Part shown: positions 9,019 to 17,701 of the stretch, in pieces
Layout: every line of letters begins with the position of its first letter
Numbering within the stretch: position 1 is the stretch's first letter
Assembly (NCBI RefSeq): GCF_003463065.1
Contig: NZ_QSCM01000016.1
Span: forward strand, 1-64,000
Length of the DNA: 64,000 nt
Origin: Blautia sp. OF03-15BH
Lineage (GTDB): Bacteria > Bacillota > Clostridia > Lachnospirales > Lachnospiraceae
Reading direction: 5' to 3'
The notes under the pieces: model-generated
Told to the model about the DNA's origin: nothing
Database searches by the model: none
The model's input: only the letters and a program-made list of their open reading frames with translations
Program-made: the position numbers and the translations under genes

Positions 9019-10473
9019 ATGAAAAAAGTATCAAATAAAATCATGCTGATCACCTATGCGGACTGCATGGGACATGATTTAAAAGATTTAAACACGGTTC
9101 TGGATAAATATCTGGATGGTGCTGTTTATGGATTGCACATCCTTCCGTTTTTTCCGTCTTCGGCGGACAGAGGGTTTGCACCGACAACTTATGATATCGT
9201 TGATCCTCAGTTTGGTGATTGGGATGACATGAAAAAACTCTCTGAGAAATATTATCTGATGTATGATTATATGATCAATCATATTTCTGCTCATAGTGAG
9301 ATTTATCATGATTTTCTGGAAAAGAAAGATGCTTCGGAGTATCGGGATTTCTTTATTCGTTTTAAAGATTTCTGGAAAAACGGAGAACCGACAGAAGAAC
9401 AGATTTCCAAAATCTATCTGAGAAAAGAACAGCCGTATATCGAGGCAGAATTTGCAGATGGAACCAAGGAAAAACTCTGGTGTACTTTCAGTCCGGAGCA
9501 GATTGACATCAACTGCCTTGGTTCAGAAAAGGCAAAAGAATATCTGGAAGAAAAACTCAAATTCCTCAGTGACCACGGTGCTTCTTTGATCCGGCTGGAT
9601 GCTCTTGCCTATGCTTCCAAGAGAGAAGATACCAATTGTTTCTTTGTAGAGCCAGAAATCTGGAAAATTGTGGATCAGTGTGAAAAAGCACTGGAGGGAA
9701 CAGATTCTGAGATCCTTCCTGAAATCCATGAAAATTACTTTATTCAGAAAAAGCTGGAAGAGAAAAATGTATATACTTATGACTTTCAGCTGCCAATGTT
9801 GATCCTGAATGCAGTATATTTTGGCAGAACACTTTATCTTAAAGACTGGATGAAGCTTTGTCCGAGAAAGCAGTTTACAACGCTGGATACGCATGATGGA
9901 ATTGGAGTTGTAGATGTTCGTTATCTGATGCCTGATGAAGAAGTGCTTGCAACAAAGAAAAAGGTGTTTGATGCAAATCCGGACATTACAGAGGTTCACA
10001 CACATGGAAACACAAAAGTGAATTTCTCAAAATTTGACACCTACCAGATCTGCTGTACCTATTATGATGCACTTGGATCGGAGGATGAGCGTTATCTGAT
10101 CGCCAGAGCTGTACAGTTTTTTGCTCCGGGAATTCCGCAGGTTTATTATGTGGGACTCTTTGCAGGAAGAAACGACTGGGATTTTTATCGTGAAACCAGA
10201 CAGCCCAGAGATATCAACCGTCATTATTATGGTATGGATGAAATCGAAGAGGAATTCAAACGGCCTGTAGTTCAGAAAATGAACCGGCTGATGAAGCTTC
10301 GAAATTCCCATCCTGCTTTTGACGGAGAGTTTGTCCTGCTGGATACAGATGAGCATACATTGGGACTCCGTTGGGAAAAAGATGGAGAATATGCACAGCT
10401 GGTAGTCGATTTTGAAACTCTGACCTATGAAATCGATTATAGTGAAAACGGAGAAAATATAAAATTTAAATAA
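9019..10473 (+). CDS. gtfA: GH13_18 glycoside phosphorylase, sucrose phosphorylase-like
   Basis: This 484-aa cytoplasmic alpha-amylase-superfamily phosphorylase has no signal peptide. Family reaction: sucrose + phosphate gives glucose-1-phosphate + fructose. Seen motifs are LPFFPSSADRGFAPTTY near 32-48, the nucleophile region IRLDALAYASK (about 191-201), the acid/base Glu in LPEIHENY, and the transition-state Asp in TLDTHDGIG. The length fits sucrose phosphorylases. Related GH13_18 enzymes act on sucrose 6'-phosphate, glucosylglycerol or glucosylglycerate, and the motifs alone cannot exclude these. It follows the LacI gene by 72 bp and is the last gene of the plus operon. Confidence 0.85.
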   Translation: MKKVSNKIMLITYADCMGHDLKDLNTVLDKYLDGAVYGLHILPFFPSSADRGFAPTTYDIVDPQFGDWDDMKKLSEKYYLMYDYMINHISAHSEIYHDFLEKKDASEYRDFFIRFKDFWKNGEPTEEQISKIYLRKEQPYIEAEFADGTKEKLWCTFSPEQIDINCLGSEKAKEYLEEKLKFLSDHGASLIRLDALAYASKREDTNCFFVEPEIWKIVDQCEKALEGTDSEILPEIHENYFIQKKLEEKNVYTYDFQLPMLILNAVYFGRTLYLKDWMKLCPRKQFTTLDTHDGIGVVDVRYLMPDEEVLATKKKVFDANPDITEVHTHGNTKVNFSKFDTYQICCTYYDALGSEDERYLIARAVQFFAPGIPQVYYVGLFAGRNDWDFYRETRQPRDINRHYYGMDEIEEEFKRPVVQKMNRLMKLRNSHPAFDGEFVLLDTDEHTLGLRWEKDGEYAQLVVDFETLTYEIDYSENGENIKFK

Positions 10474-10474
10474 G

Positions 10475-10523
10475 AAAAAGCCCCCGCAGACCATGTACAC
10501 ACATGTCTTACGGGGGCTTTTTT
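10475..10523. terminator. Bidirectional terminator
   Basis: The hairpin AAAAAGCCCCCG...CGGGGGCTTTTTT, with an inner CATGT/ACATG stem, has A-runs and T-runs on both sides. It serves the GH13_18 gene on the plus strand and the GH29 gene on the minus strand, which converge here. Confidence 0.9.
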
Positions 10524-10532
10524 CACGTTCCA

Positions 10533-11552
10533 TTACAGGGTTTTTGCAACCTCGCGAAGGATCTTCTGGCTGGCCAGGGGGATGCGTCCCAGGCCATCCG
10601 GACCTACGTTTAAGAGGTAGTTGATTCCCATACCATTCAGTTTTTTCTTGTTGGCTGCGATCTCAGCCGCACTCTTCCAATGCTGGTCTCTTGCACAGAA
10701 GCCCCAGGAATCGTTTATGGTAGCAGCGGTCTCATACAGGCCGTAGGGAGAGGGTTTGAAGCCTTCGATGCCGTTCATCAGGGACGGGTCAAACTCTACA
10801 TTTTCCGGCATGGAATCGGGGATCTCGTTGTCGCCAAGAGAGACATAGTCATAAGCACCGTTACCAAGACGGGAATTGATGAGACAGTTCGGCTGATACT
10901 TCTTGATGGCATCGAAGAGGGCACGGCTCTGATTCTCTTTCAGAGTCATGGGCATATCGAACCAGATCAGGCAAAGATCACCGTAGTTGCGGAGGAGTTC
11001 CTCTACCTGCGGGTAGATCTTGTTCTCAAAGCAGAGATCAAAGTTCTTGTGAGCGGCATCCGGAAAATCCCAGCTGTTCTCCCAGGTAACCCCCTGGCAG
11101 GGGATGTGGTTGGAAAGATATCCGCCGCCGTTGGGATCATGCCAGTCCAGATCCTGAGAGTAGTAAAGACCCATTTTCAATCCGTGTTTGTAGCAGGCCT
11201 CACCGATTTCGGCAACAACGTCACGACCAAAAGGAGTTGCGTCCGCAACGTTGTATTTGTCTACTTTGGAATGGAACATAGCGAAACCGTCATGGTGTTT
11301 ACTGGTCACTACGAAGTATTTCATTCCGCAGTCTTTTGCCAGCTTTACCCATTCCTCAGCATCGAAGAATACAGGATTGAAGGCTTTCGTCAGTTTGCCG
11401 TATTCTGCATTGGGGATGGCCAGGTGAGCCTGGATCCACTCTGCGTAAATACCACTGTAACGGTCTTTGTATTCGCCGCCCAGCAGAGAGTACAGTCCCC
11501 AGTGTACCATCATTCCATACTGTGCTTCTTTGAACCATTGTTTCATGTCCAT
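10533..11552 (-). CDS. GH29 alpha-L-fucosidase
   Basis: This 339-aa cytoplasmic (no signal peptide) family 29 glycosidase removes terminal alpha-L-fucose. Seen: WFKEAQYGMMVHWGLYSL at the N-terminus, the substrate region KYFVVTSKHHDGFAMF, LYYSQDLDWHDP, and the nucleophile strand LIWFDMPMTL. The start at 11552 is chosen because AGGAGG lies about 10 bases upstream, although the frame stays open 20 codons further. It is shorter than many GH29 enzymes and carries essentially only the barrel. It stands alone between a shared terminator and a gene-free region; exact linkage specificity is not readable. Confidence 0.85.
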   Translation of the reverse strand: MDMKQWFKEAQYGMMVHWGLYSLLGGEYKDRYSGIYAEWIQAHLAIPNAEYGKLTKAFNPVFFDAEEWVKLAKDCGMKYFVVTSKHHDGFAMFHSKVDKYNVADATPFGRDVVAEIGEACYKHGLKMGLYYSQDLDWHDPNGGGYLSNHIPCQGVTWENSWDFPDAAHKNFDLCFENKIYPQVEELLRNYGDLCLIWFDMPMTLKENQSRALFDAIKKYQPNCLINSRLGNGAYDYVSLGDNEIPDSMPENVEFDPSLMNGIEGFKPSPYGLYETAATINDSWGFCARDQHWKSAAEIAANKKKLNGMGINYLLNVGPDGLGRIPLASQKILREVAKTL

Positions 11553-11612
11553 AATCGTGTAAATCCTCCTTAAGTAGTCAATGTTTGTACTTTCAGTATA
11601 GGGAAAATCCAT

Positions 11613-12135
11613 GATTTTTCAAGATACAAAATGGATATGGGAGCAGTCTATTTTTGTTCAGGCATACAGATTAAAAAAATTGTGTAACTGTTCAGGACGT
11701 TCAAAACAACAGATCACAGGTCTATGCGCTGCTTCGGGCGGTGCCAAACGAGTCCAACCGGGACTTAGTGCTGTTCCGTCATTCCGAAATAAAAATTCAT
11801 CCTATTGCAAACAAGTTTGCATAGTTTGATTTTACATTCCACTGATGTTCTGAACTGTTACAAATTATATGAGCAGGTGTCAGGTTTGGAATCGTAATAT
11901 ATTTGTTGGATTTTATAATAGAAAGATTTTTCAAAAGGAGTAAGATAAACTTATCAAATTATGCGCTGAGGGTGAAAAGGGAAAGTAGAGAGGTTTCGTC
12001 TTAAAAAATAGAAATGAAAAGCTTCTTGATACTTGCGCCATTATAAAAGTGGGTATATGATTTTGGAAGATATCAAAGTATCAACCAGACATGATATTTT
12101 ACAGAAATCATTGACAGATACAAGGAGTATAGAAG
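11613..12135. other. Gene-free stretch between GH29 and lactonase genes
   Basis: About 520 bp with no convincing coding frame, repeat or RNA. It must hold the promoters for the two divergent genes. The segment around 11690-11800 is locally GC-richer than its surroundings and could be a decayed remnant, but I recognise nothing in it. Confidence 0.4.
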
Positions 12136-13224
12136 ATGGATCAGATCGCAAGATTTTATGTGGGAACATACAGCCGTCCATTGATTTTTGGGACAGGTGA
12201 GGTTTTTGAAGGAAAAGGAAAGGGCATCCATCCATACCTTTTTGATATGGAAAAAGGAACTCTGATGGAGGAGGGAGCCCCGACAGAAACTGCCAATCCT
12301 TCTTTTGTCAGCCTTTCCGCAGATAAAAAGCTTCTCTATGCCGTCAACGAGCTGACGACGTTTGAAGGAAAAAAGGGTGGTGCGCTCAATACCTATCGCC
12401 GGGCAGAAAACGGAGAACTGACATTACTTTCTCAGAAAGCCACCGGTGGCGAGGATCCCTGCCATGTGGTGACAGACCGGGAGAGAAAAATGGTACTGGT
12501 ATCCAATTATTCCGGTGGAAGTTTGGCAGTCTGGCCCCTGGACAAAGACGGAGCGCCGGTGGGAGAAGCTCAGGTGATTCAGCATACGGGAAAAGGCAGA
12601 AATCCTGTTCGCCAGGAAGGACCTCATGTCCATTCCATCACCTTTACCCGGGATGAAAAATACGCAGTGGCGGCAGATCTCGGCCTGGATGAGCTGGTGC
12701 TTTATCCCGTGGACAAGGAAGAGGGCCGTTTAAAAGAGGAGGAGAAAACCATCTTCCGTACGGGCAAGGAGAAAGGTCCGAGGCTTACGCTTTTTAATCA
12801 GACAGGAGATCGCTGCTATGTTGCCTGCGAGCTCAGCTGCGAGGTACTGGTTTTATCTTATGAAAATGGAAACTTTACGCTTCTTCAGACTCTCTCCACA
12901 CTGAAAAATGGCTGGTCCCCGGAGAATACCGCCGCGGATATCCACCTTTCCAAGGATGAAAAATTCCTCTATGTCTCCAGCCGGGGCGAGGATACAATCG
13001 CCGTTTATCAGGTACAGGAGGACGACCTGCTCTCCCTGGTGGAGATTGTCCCTGCCGGGGTGAAGACTCCGCGGAACTTTGCCATTGACCCCAGCGGCAA
13101 ATGGCTGCTGGCCGGAGGGCAGAACAGTGACACCGTAGCTGTTCACAGGATCGACACGGAAACAGGGAAACTGACGTTGACACAGACCTTTGAGGTACCG
13201 ACACCGGTGTGCCTGTGTTCATGA
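12136..13224 (+). CDS. Lactonase-family beta-propeller protein (6-phosphogluconolactonase type)
   Basis: This 362-aa protein of the YkgB/YbhE lactonase family is a seven-bladed propeller whose best known activity is hydrolysis of 6-phosphogluconolactone. Repeated blade motifs are visible: NPSFVSLSADKKLLYAVNEL, EDPCHVVTDRERKMVLVSNYSGGS, and PRNFAIDPSGKWLLAGGQNSDTV near the C-terminus. The start follows ACAAGGAG. It appears monocistronic. The last codons fall inside an interspersed repeat (13217-13263). Confidence 0.85.
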   Translation: MDQIARFYVGTYSRPLIFGTGEVFEGKGKGIHPYLFDMEKGTLMEEGAPTETANPSFVSLSADKKLLYAVNELTTFEGKKGGALNTYRRAENGELTLLSQKATGGEDPCHVVTDRERKMVLVSNYSGGSLAVWPLDKDGAPVGEAQVIQHTGKGRNPVRQEGPHVHSITFTRDEKYAVAADLGLDELVLYPVDKEEGRLKEEEKTIFRTGKEKGPRLTLFNQTGDRCYVACELSCEVLVLSYENGNFTLLQTLSTLKNGWSPENTAADIHLSKDEKFLYVSSRGEDTIAVYQVQEDDLLSLVEIVPAGVKTPRNFAIDPSGKWLLAGGQNSDTVAVHRIDTETGKLTLTQTFEVPTPVCLCS

Positions 13225-13263
13225 GTAAGTAACGAAAGTGGATCGTGAATGGCCGTTTTACTG
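13217..13263 (+). repeat. Interspersed repeat, copy A
   Basis: This stretch, beginning GTTCATGAGTAAGTAACGAA, matches 33596-33644 at most positions. It includes the lactonase stop codon. It contains a small inverted repeat typical of short palindromic intergenic elements. Confidence 0.6.
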
Positions 13264-13299
13264 AAAAAATATCCTAGGGATCCTGCCAGGGTATTTTTT
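13264..13299 (+). terminator. Terminator after the lactonase gene
   Basis: Hairpin arms AAAAAATATCCT and AGGGTATTTTTT around a short GC-rich loop, with T-run. Confidence 0.75.
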
Positions 13300-13409
13300 A
13301 TATAAAAGTGTTGTTGAGAGAAAGACCGTGGTGTGATAGAATCGAGAAAGACTGTAAAGGTGCAGAGCACAGAGCGGTCTTCGAAAGTAAATGAGGAACG
13401 TTTTAGGGC

Positions 13410-13574
13410 CTAGTACAGTGAATATTAAGTAACCGCCATATTGACTTGTCTGATCTTTCATCTGCTGCGTTGTCGTCAATCGACGTAGCCACCGCTACGC
13501 CTCATTCCTCCGCCTTGCATATGAAGAAATCACCCTGCGTCAATATAGCAGATACTTAATTTTCACTGTACTAG
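13410..13574. mobile_element. MITE-like element with terminal inverted repeats
   Basis: About 165 bp bounded by CTAGTACAGTGAAT and the inverted TTTTCACTGTACTAG. The inverted repeat continues inward with a few mismatches through ATTAAGTA and ATATTGAC (about 35 bp per arm). Flanking GGGC/GCCC extends the symmetry. It holds no transposase and fills the intergenic space between the lactonase gene and nth. The structure fits a non-autonomous miniature element or a large intergenic palindrome. Confidence 0.7.
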
Positions 13575-13606
13575 ATAGCCCTGAACAGAAAAACAGGAGA
13601 ATATCA

Positions 13607-14242
13607 ATGACAAAAAAAGAACTGGCGCTGGAGATCATCCAGCGTCTGAAGGAAGCGTATCCGGATGCGGGCTGCACCCTGGATTATAATGAAGCCTGGA
13701 AGCTTCTGGTGAGTGTGCGTCTGGCAGCCCAGTGCACCGATGCCAGAGTCAATGTGGTGGTGCAGGATCTCTATGCGAAATACCCGACAGTCGAAGCCCT
13801 GGCCGAGGCCGAGCCCGAGGAGATCGAAGCCATCGTAAGACCCTGTGGCCTGGGGAAAAGCAAAGCCCGGGACATCAGTGCCTGTATGCGTATGCTGCGG
13901 GATGAGTATGATGGAAAAGTACCCGATGATTTTAATACTCTCTTAAAACTGCCCGGTGTGGGAAGAAAAAGCGCCAACCTCATCATGGGTGACGTTTTTG
14001 GCAAGCCTGCTATTGTCACAGACACCCACTGCATTCGCCTGACCAATCGCATGGGTCTCGTGGACGGTATCAAGGAGCCGAAGAAAGTCGAGATGGCTCT
14101 CTGGAAAATCATTCCCCCGGAGGAAGGCAGCGATTTCTGCCACCGCCTGGTTATGCACGGCCGCGAAGTCTGTACCGCCCGCACGAAACCTTACTGCGAC
14201 CGCTGCTGCCTGAAGGACATCTGCCCGAAAATCGGGGTGTAA
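13607..14242 (+). CDS. nth: Endonuclease III
   Basis: This 211-aa base-excision-repair DNA glycosylase/AP lyase acts on oxidised pyrimidines. The helix-hairpin-helix LPGVGRKSANLIMG carries the catalytic Lys, and VTDTHCIRLTNRMGL carries the catalytic Asp. The C-terminal iron-sulfur cluster loop is CTARTKPYCDRCCLKDIC. The spacing here is C-X7-C-X2-C-X5-C, one residue longer in the first gap than the usual C-X6-C. The start follows ACAGGAGA. The next gene starts 14 bp after its stop, so the two may be co-transcribed. Confidence 0.95.
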   Translation: MTKKELALEIIQRLKEAYPDAGCTLDYNEAWKLLVSVRLAAQCTDARVNVVVQDLYAKYPTVEALAEAEPEEIEAIVRPCGLGKSKARDISACMRMLRDEYDGKVPDDFNTLLKLPGVGRKSANLIMGDVFGKPAIVTDTHCIRLTNRMGLVDGIKEPKKVEMALWKIIPPEEGSDFCHRLVMHGREVCTARTKPYCDRCCLKDICPKIGV

Positions 14243-14256
14243 TACGGGAGGAATCA

Positions 14257-14586
14257 ATGGATAAGAAAACAACGGTATATTATGCCAAAGATGCCGACGT
14301 GGCCGCCCGCGTCCGGACGGTGCTTCAGGCCAACGGGATTGAGGCTGAGGAGAAAAGCTTGGGAGAGCAGGTCTACCATGATATTTACGGTGGAAACGGC
14401 GCTTACGGAAGAAAAATCCAGGTGGAGGAAGAGAAGGAAGAGCAGGCCAGAGCCATTATCCGGGCCTGGCAGGCGGGAGAACAGACTTTGACGGGAAAAA
14501 AATCCGGGGAAAGCAGTAATCTTGCCGGAAAAATCCTGCTTGCGGCAGCAGTTCTTCTTGTGATCGTTCTCCTCTTTCTGAAATAA
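14257..14586 (+). CDS. DUF2007-like small membrane-anchored protein
   Basis: A 109-aa protein. Residues 1-75 look like the DUF2007 putative signal-transducing fold (TTVYYAKDADVAARVRTVLQANGIEAEE). A C-terminal transmembrane helix follows (ILLAAAVLLVIVLLFLK), so the domain faces the cytoplasm on a tail anchor. It starts 14 bp after nth with GGGAGGAATCA upstream. Function unknown. Confidence 0.65.
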   Translation: MDKKTTVYYAKDADVAARVRTVLQANGIEAEEKSLGEQVYHDIYGGNGAYGRKIQVEEEKEEQARAIIRAWQAGEQTLTGKKSGESSNLAGKILLAAAVLLVIVLLFLK

Positions 14587-14766
14587 AGTTTGCCAGAAAC
14601 AGACAGAGTTCAAAAGAAAACGGTTGTACAAGAATCACATTTCGTATAGAATGATTTAGGGTCAAAAGGTCAAAGAGTCGTTCGTACCTGCACGATAAGA
14701 CTTTTGAACCTGGGATTCGCAGGTATCAGTAAATAATAGCAGTACAGAAAACAAGGAGGAAACATT

Positions 14767-15243
14767 TTGATCGGAAAATATTTATGGGTATTTCTGATTT
14801 CCATGGTACCCATCATTGAACTGAGAGGGGCCATTCCCGTAGCTGTGGGAATGGGACTGCCCCTGATCCCATCGTACATCATTTGCATCATCGGAAATAT
14901 GCTCCCGGTACCTTTTATTTATTTCTTTGCACGGAAAGTCCTGATATGGGGTGCAGATAAACCGGTTATCGGAAAATTCTTCACTTTCTGTCTGGAAAAG
15001 GGAGAAAAAGGCGGTAAGAAACTGCAGGCAAAAGCAGGCAGAGGTCTTTTTGTTGCCTTACTTCTCTTCGTGGGTATCCCTCTTCCGGGAACCGGAGCAT
15101 GGACAGGTACCCTGGCAGCCAGCCTTCTGGATATGGATTTTAAGTCCAGCGTTATTGCAGTTATGTGTGGCGTTCTCCTGGCAGGCGTGATCATGGCACT
15201 GATCAGCAATGGTGTTCTGGGAGCTTTAAGCTTTATGCTGTAA
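14767..15243 (+). CDS. Small multidrug export protein family (COG2426) membrane protein
   Basis: This 158-aa polytopic membrane protein begins at TTG, 8 bases after AAGGAGGA. It shows the family pattern: IELRGAIPVAVGMGLP near 18-33, GNMLPVPFIYFF, and GIPLPGTGAWTGTLAASLL near 100. About four membrane segments are present. The name is historical and a transport role is unproven. A terminator follows. Confidence 0.8.
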   Translation: MIGKYLWVFLISMVPIIELRGAIPVAVGMGLPLIPSYIICIIGNMLPVPFIYFFARKVLIWGADKPVIGKFFTFCLEKGEKGGKKLQAKAGRGLFVALLLFVGIPLPGTGAWTGTLAASLLDMDFKSSVIAVMCGVLLAGVIMALISNGVLGALSFML

Positions 15244-15247
15244 AATC

Positions 15248-15288
15248 AAACCGCTATTCTGGAAAAACCCGGGATAAGCGGTTTTTTT
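15248..15288 (+). terminator. Rho-independent terminator
   Basis: Arms AAACCGCT and AGCGGTTT with an internal imperfect stem, then seven T. Confidence 0.85.
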
Positions 15289-15361
15289 CTGTTGACAGTA
15301 AAGATGCAACGTGGGAGAATTAAGGTAAAATATGAGGAAAAAATGACATAGGAGAAGGTCT

Positions 15362-15805
15362 ATGAAAAAGGAGCAAAAGAAAAAACAGGATAGCAAAATC
15401 CGGAGATTCTTAAAATTAAAGCCCACCCGTTTCGGGCTGATGGCTCTTCTGATCCTTCTGGCACTGGCCTTTCCGCTGTGGCATAGGGATGAAAATCCCC
15501 TTCTGAAAAAGAATAATGCCATCACTCTATACCGGGAGGTATATGAGGGACAGATGCCGGAACTTCGGACCGAGGTTTTCTTCCCGAAGAATCATTTTGA
15601 TTATGAGAAGGTGACTTATGATACCTCCGCACTGGATGTCAATACGCAGGGGATGTATACAGTGCCTGTGTTGTATGACGGCGAAGCGACCAACTGTGTG
15701 GTGGAAGTGACGGTGAAAAGTCCAGAGACGGATGAAACCGGAGAAACAGCCCCGGCAGGTTCCGGAGAGGTCTGGGAGCAGGCAGAAGAATCGGAAACAG
15801 AATAG
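15362..15805 (+). CDS. Membrane-anchored hypothetical protein with an Ig-like fold candidate
   Basis: This 147-aa protein has a basic N-terminus, then one transmembrane helix (FGLMALLILLALAFPLW, about 25-41). The external domain (about 45-120) ends in a beta-rich pattern YDTSALDVNTQGMYTVPVLYDG, resembling bacterial Ig-like (DUF5011-type) repeats. The tail is acidic and Glu/Thr-rich. The start has AGGAGAAGG upstream. The DUF3783-like gene follows 11 bp later. Function unknown. Confidence 0.6.
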   Translation: MKKEQKKKQDSKIRRFLKLKPTRFGLMALLILLALAFPLWHRDENPLLKKNNAITLYREVYEGQMPELRTEVFFPKNHFDYEKVTYDTSALDVNTQGMYTVPVLYDGEATNCVVEVTVKSPETDETGETAPAGSGEVWEQAEESETE

Positions 15806-15816
15806 GAGGGACAGCA

Positions 15817-16200
15817 ATGGGAATGTTACTGGCATATGAACTGGAAAAAGGAACAGAACGGGAACTAAAAGATCTGGCAGCAGCTCTGGGCCATCAGGTG
15901 AAAATAGTGGGCAGCTCTAATTATGGCGATCCGCTAGGCTATGTGGCCGGGATCGCCGGTTTTAAGAAAAGCGGCATCAGAGATACGGAAGGAAAACTGG
16001 GCAGTGAGATGCTGGTTTTCTGCGGTCTGGACCGTGAGGCGATGGATCTTCTGCTGGCGGGGCTGAGGGAGCGAAAGCTACAGATTCCATTAAAAGCTGT
16101 GATCACACCCCACAATATCCAGTGGACCTCCAGAATGCTTTATCAGGAATTAAAAAAAGAACACGAAACGATGACAGCAATGAAAAAGAGCCCCCTGTAA
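15817..16200 (+). CDS. DUF3783-like protein
   Basis: This 127-aa soluble protein starts MGMLLAYELEKGTERELKDL and reads like the DUF3783 family, small uncharacterised Firmicutes proteins. A central KIVGSSNYGDPLGYVAGI segment is followed by LVFCGLDREAMDLLLAGLRE. GGAGGGACAG precedes the start. Function unknown; it is probably co-transcribed with the gene upstream. Confidence 0.6.
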   Translation: MGMLLAYELEKGTERELKDLAAALGHQVKIVGSSNYGDPLGYVAGIAGFKKSGIRDTEGKLGSEMLVFCGLDREAMDLLLAGLRERKLQIPLKAVITPHNIQWTSRMLYQELKKEHETMTAMKKSPL

Positions 16201-16221
16201 TGAGATAAGGGGGCATTTTTA
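16188..16221 (+). terminator. Terminator overlapping the DUF3783 gene end
   Basis: Arms GCCCCCT and AGGGGGC around TGTAATGAGATA, then ATTTTTAT. The 5' arm lies inside the last codons. Confidence 0.75.
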
Positions 16222-16252
16222 TCGGCCATCCTAAATGCTGCAGGGAGCGGTC

Positions 16253-16789
16253 TCAGGCATTAAAGAACAGCAGCGTGAAATAAGTGACCGTATCGTTTCC
16301 GTAATTGAAGCAGATATTCATGGCCTCCACGGTCTGCATGAGCATGATCCCGTGGCTTTCTACCGTGGCAACCCGTTTGTCCGGATGGCGGCAGGGAGAG
16401 TCCGGATAGGCACAGGTCTCGCACTGCATGCAGCCGGTAGAAAGAGCCAGCACATCGCCGAACTCCTGACGGAAGCGTTCACGAAGTTTGAGAGTCAGGT
16501 CTTCATGCTGCCTTCGGGCTTTCAGGCAGGCTTCAAAATTCAGGCTGTCTTCCACCTGGGCAATGGTGGAAAAAAGAAAAGCACGGGAATATTTTTCACA
16601 TTCCCGGATGCAGCTCTGGATGGAACCGATGGCTGGCGGGCAGGCCCAGGAATGACCGTAATGTTCACATTCATGCTCACAGATAAAACGGACTTTTTCA
16701 GAAAAGATCAGATCCTTCCGGTTCAGATAATGAAATTCCAGGATCGGATAATCGTAAATAAAAGATTCAATGGTTTCTTTATATGACAT
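16253..16789 (-). CDS. DUF2284 cysteine-rich metal-binding protein
   Basis: This 178-aa protein is of the DUF2284 type (predicted metal-binding). Cys/His clusters are FICEHECEHYGHSWACPP (about 34-51) and STGCMQCETCAYPDSPCRHP (about 116-135). The second is a four-Cys arrangement suited to an iron-sulfur or zinc site. It is divergent from the YkgJ-like gene at 16888, another Cys-cluster protein. Function unknown. Confidence 0.75.
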   Translation of the reverse strand: MSYKETIESFIYDYPILEFHYLNRKDLIFSEKVRFICEHECEHYGHSWACPPAIGSIQSCIRECEKYSRAFLFSTIAQVEDSLNFEACLKARRQHEDLTLKLRERFRQEFGDVLALSTGCMQCETCAYPDSPCRHPDKRVATVESHGIMLMQTVEAMNICFNYGNDTVTYFTLLFFNA

Positions 16790-16887
16790 AAAAAAGTCTC
16801 CTTCAAAGATTGGATCAGTATCGATTTCAGTATAAGCTCAGGAGGCCAGAACGTCAACCAAAGACAGGACAAAGAGAGGAAATAAAA

Positions 16888-17550
16888 ATGAAACGACAGG
16901 TAAGTATTGAAGAAATCTGGGATGGCCGCTTTTATGGTCCAGGAGATATGGTAAAGGCCGGCTGCGGCGAGTGCAGCGGCTGCTCTGACTGCTGCAAAGG
17001 CATGGGAAAAACGATCATTCTGGACCCGTTGGATGTCTGCCGGCTCACACAAGGCCTCCATGTGGATTTCCAGCAGCTGATCGGAAGCCATCTGGAGCTT
17101 AACGTGGTGGATGGTGTGATCCTGCCCAATCTTCTGGAGGCCGGGACGGAAGAAGTCTGCACCTTTTTAAACAAGGAAGGCCGCTGCAGCATTCACAGCA
17201 TCCGTCCCGGCGTCTGCCGTCTGTTCCCTATGGGGCGTTACTACGAAGGAGGCGGTTTCCGCTACTTTCTGCAGACCGGAGAGTGCAGAAAAGAGCCCAA
17301 AACAAAAGTGAAACTGAAAAAGTGGCTCGATACACCGGATCTTGCTCGCTATGAAAAATTTGTCAATGACTGGCACTATTTCCTGGAGGCTGTAGAACAC
17401 ATCATCGGTGATCTCTCCAACGAAGCCACTGCCAAAAAGATCAACCTTTACATCCTTCAGAACTTCTTCCTTCTTCCCTTTACAGGTGATTTTTACGAAG
17501 AATTTGACCGCCGCCTGACCGAAGCCAGAAGGATGATCGGGCTGGCATAA
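16888..17550 (+). CDS. YkgJ-family cysteine cluster protein
   Basis: This 220-aa protein has an N-terminal cluster GCGECSGCSDCCKGMGKTI (about 24-42) and a second set of Cys near FLNKEGRCSIHSIRPGVCRLFP. These are the hallmarks of UPF0153/YkgJ proteins, which coordinate zinc or iron-sulfur. The start at 16888 is preferred because AGAGAGGA precedes it; the open frame reaches back to 16810. Function unknown. Confidence 0.78.
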   Translation: MKRQVSIEEIWDGRFYGPGDMVKAGCGECSGCSDCCKGMGKTIILDPLDVCRLTQGLHVDFQQLIGSHLELNVVDGVILPNLLEAGTEEVCTFLNKEGRCSIHSIRPGVCRLFPMGRYYEGGGFRYFLQTGECRKEPKTKVKLKKWLDTPDLARYEKFVNDWHYFLEAVEHIIGDLSNEATAKKINLYILQNFFLLPFTGDFYEEFDRRLTEARRMIGLA

Positions 17551-17564
17551 CAGGAGCAGGTTTG

Positions 17565-17600
17565 AAAAACAGGAATCTCAAAAAGAGGTTTCTGTTTTTT
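17565..17600 (+). terminator. Rho-independent terminator
   Basis: Hairpin AAAAACAGGAATCTC / AGAGGTTTCTGTTTTTT. Confidence 0.85.
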
Positions 17601-17701
17601 ATGGAATAAGAACGGTAAATTCAGATATAATAAAAATACATTTTGTATTTATTTTTCTGGAACCATGTGATATAGTGGAATTAAGAATGGGGGAAAACAT
17701 C

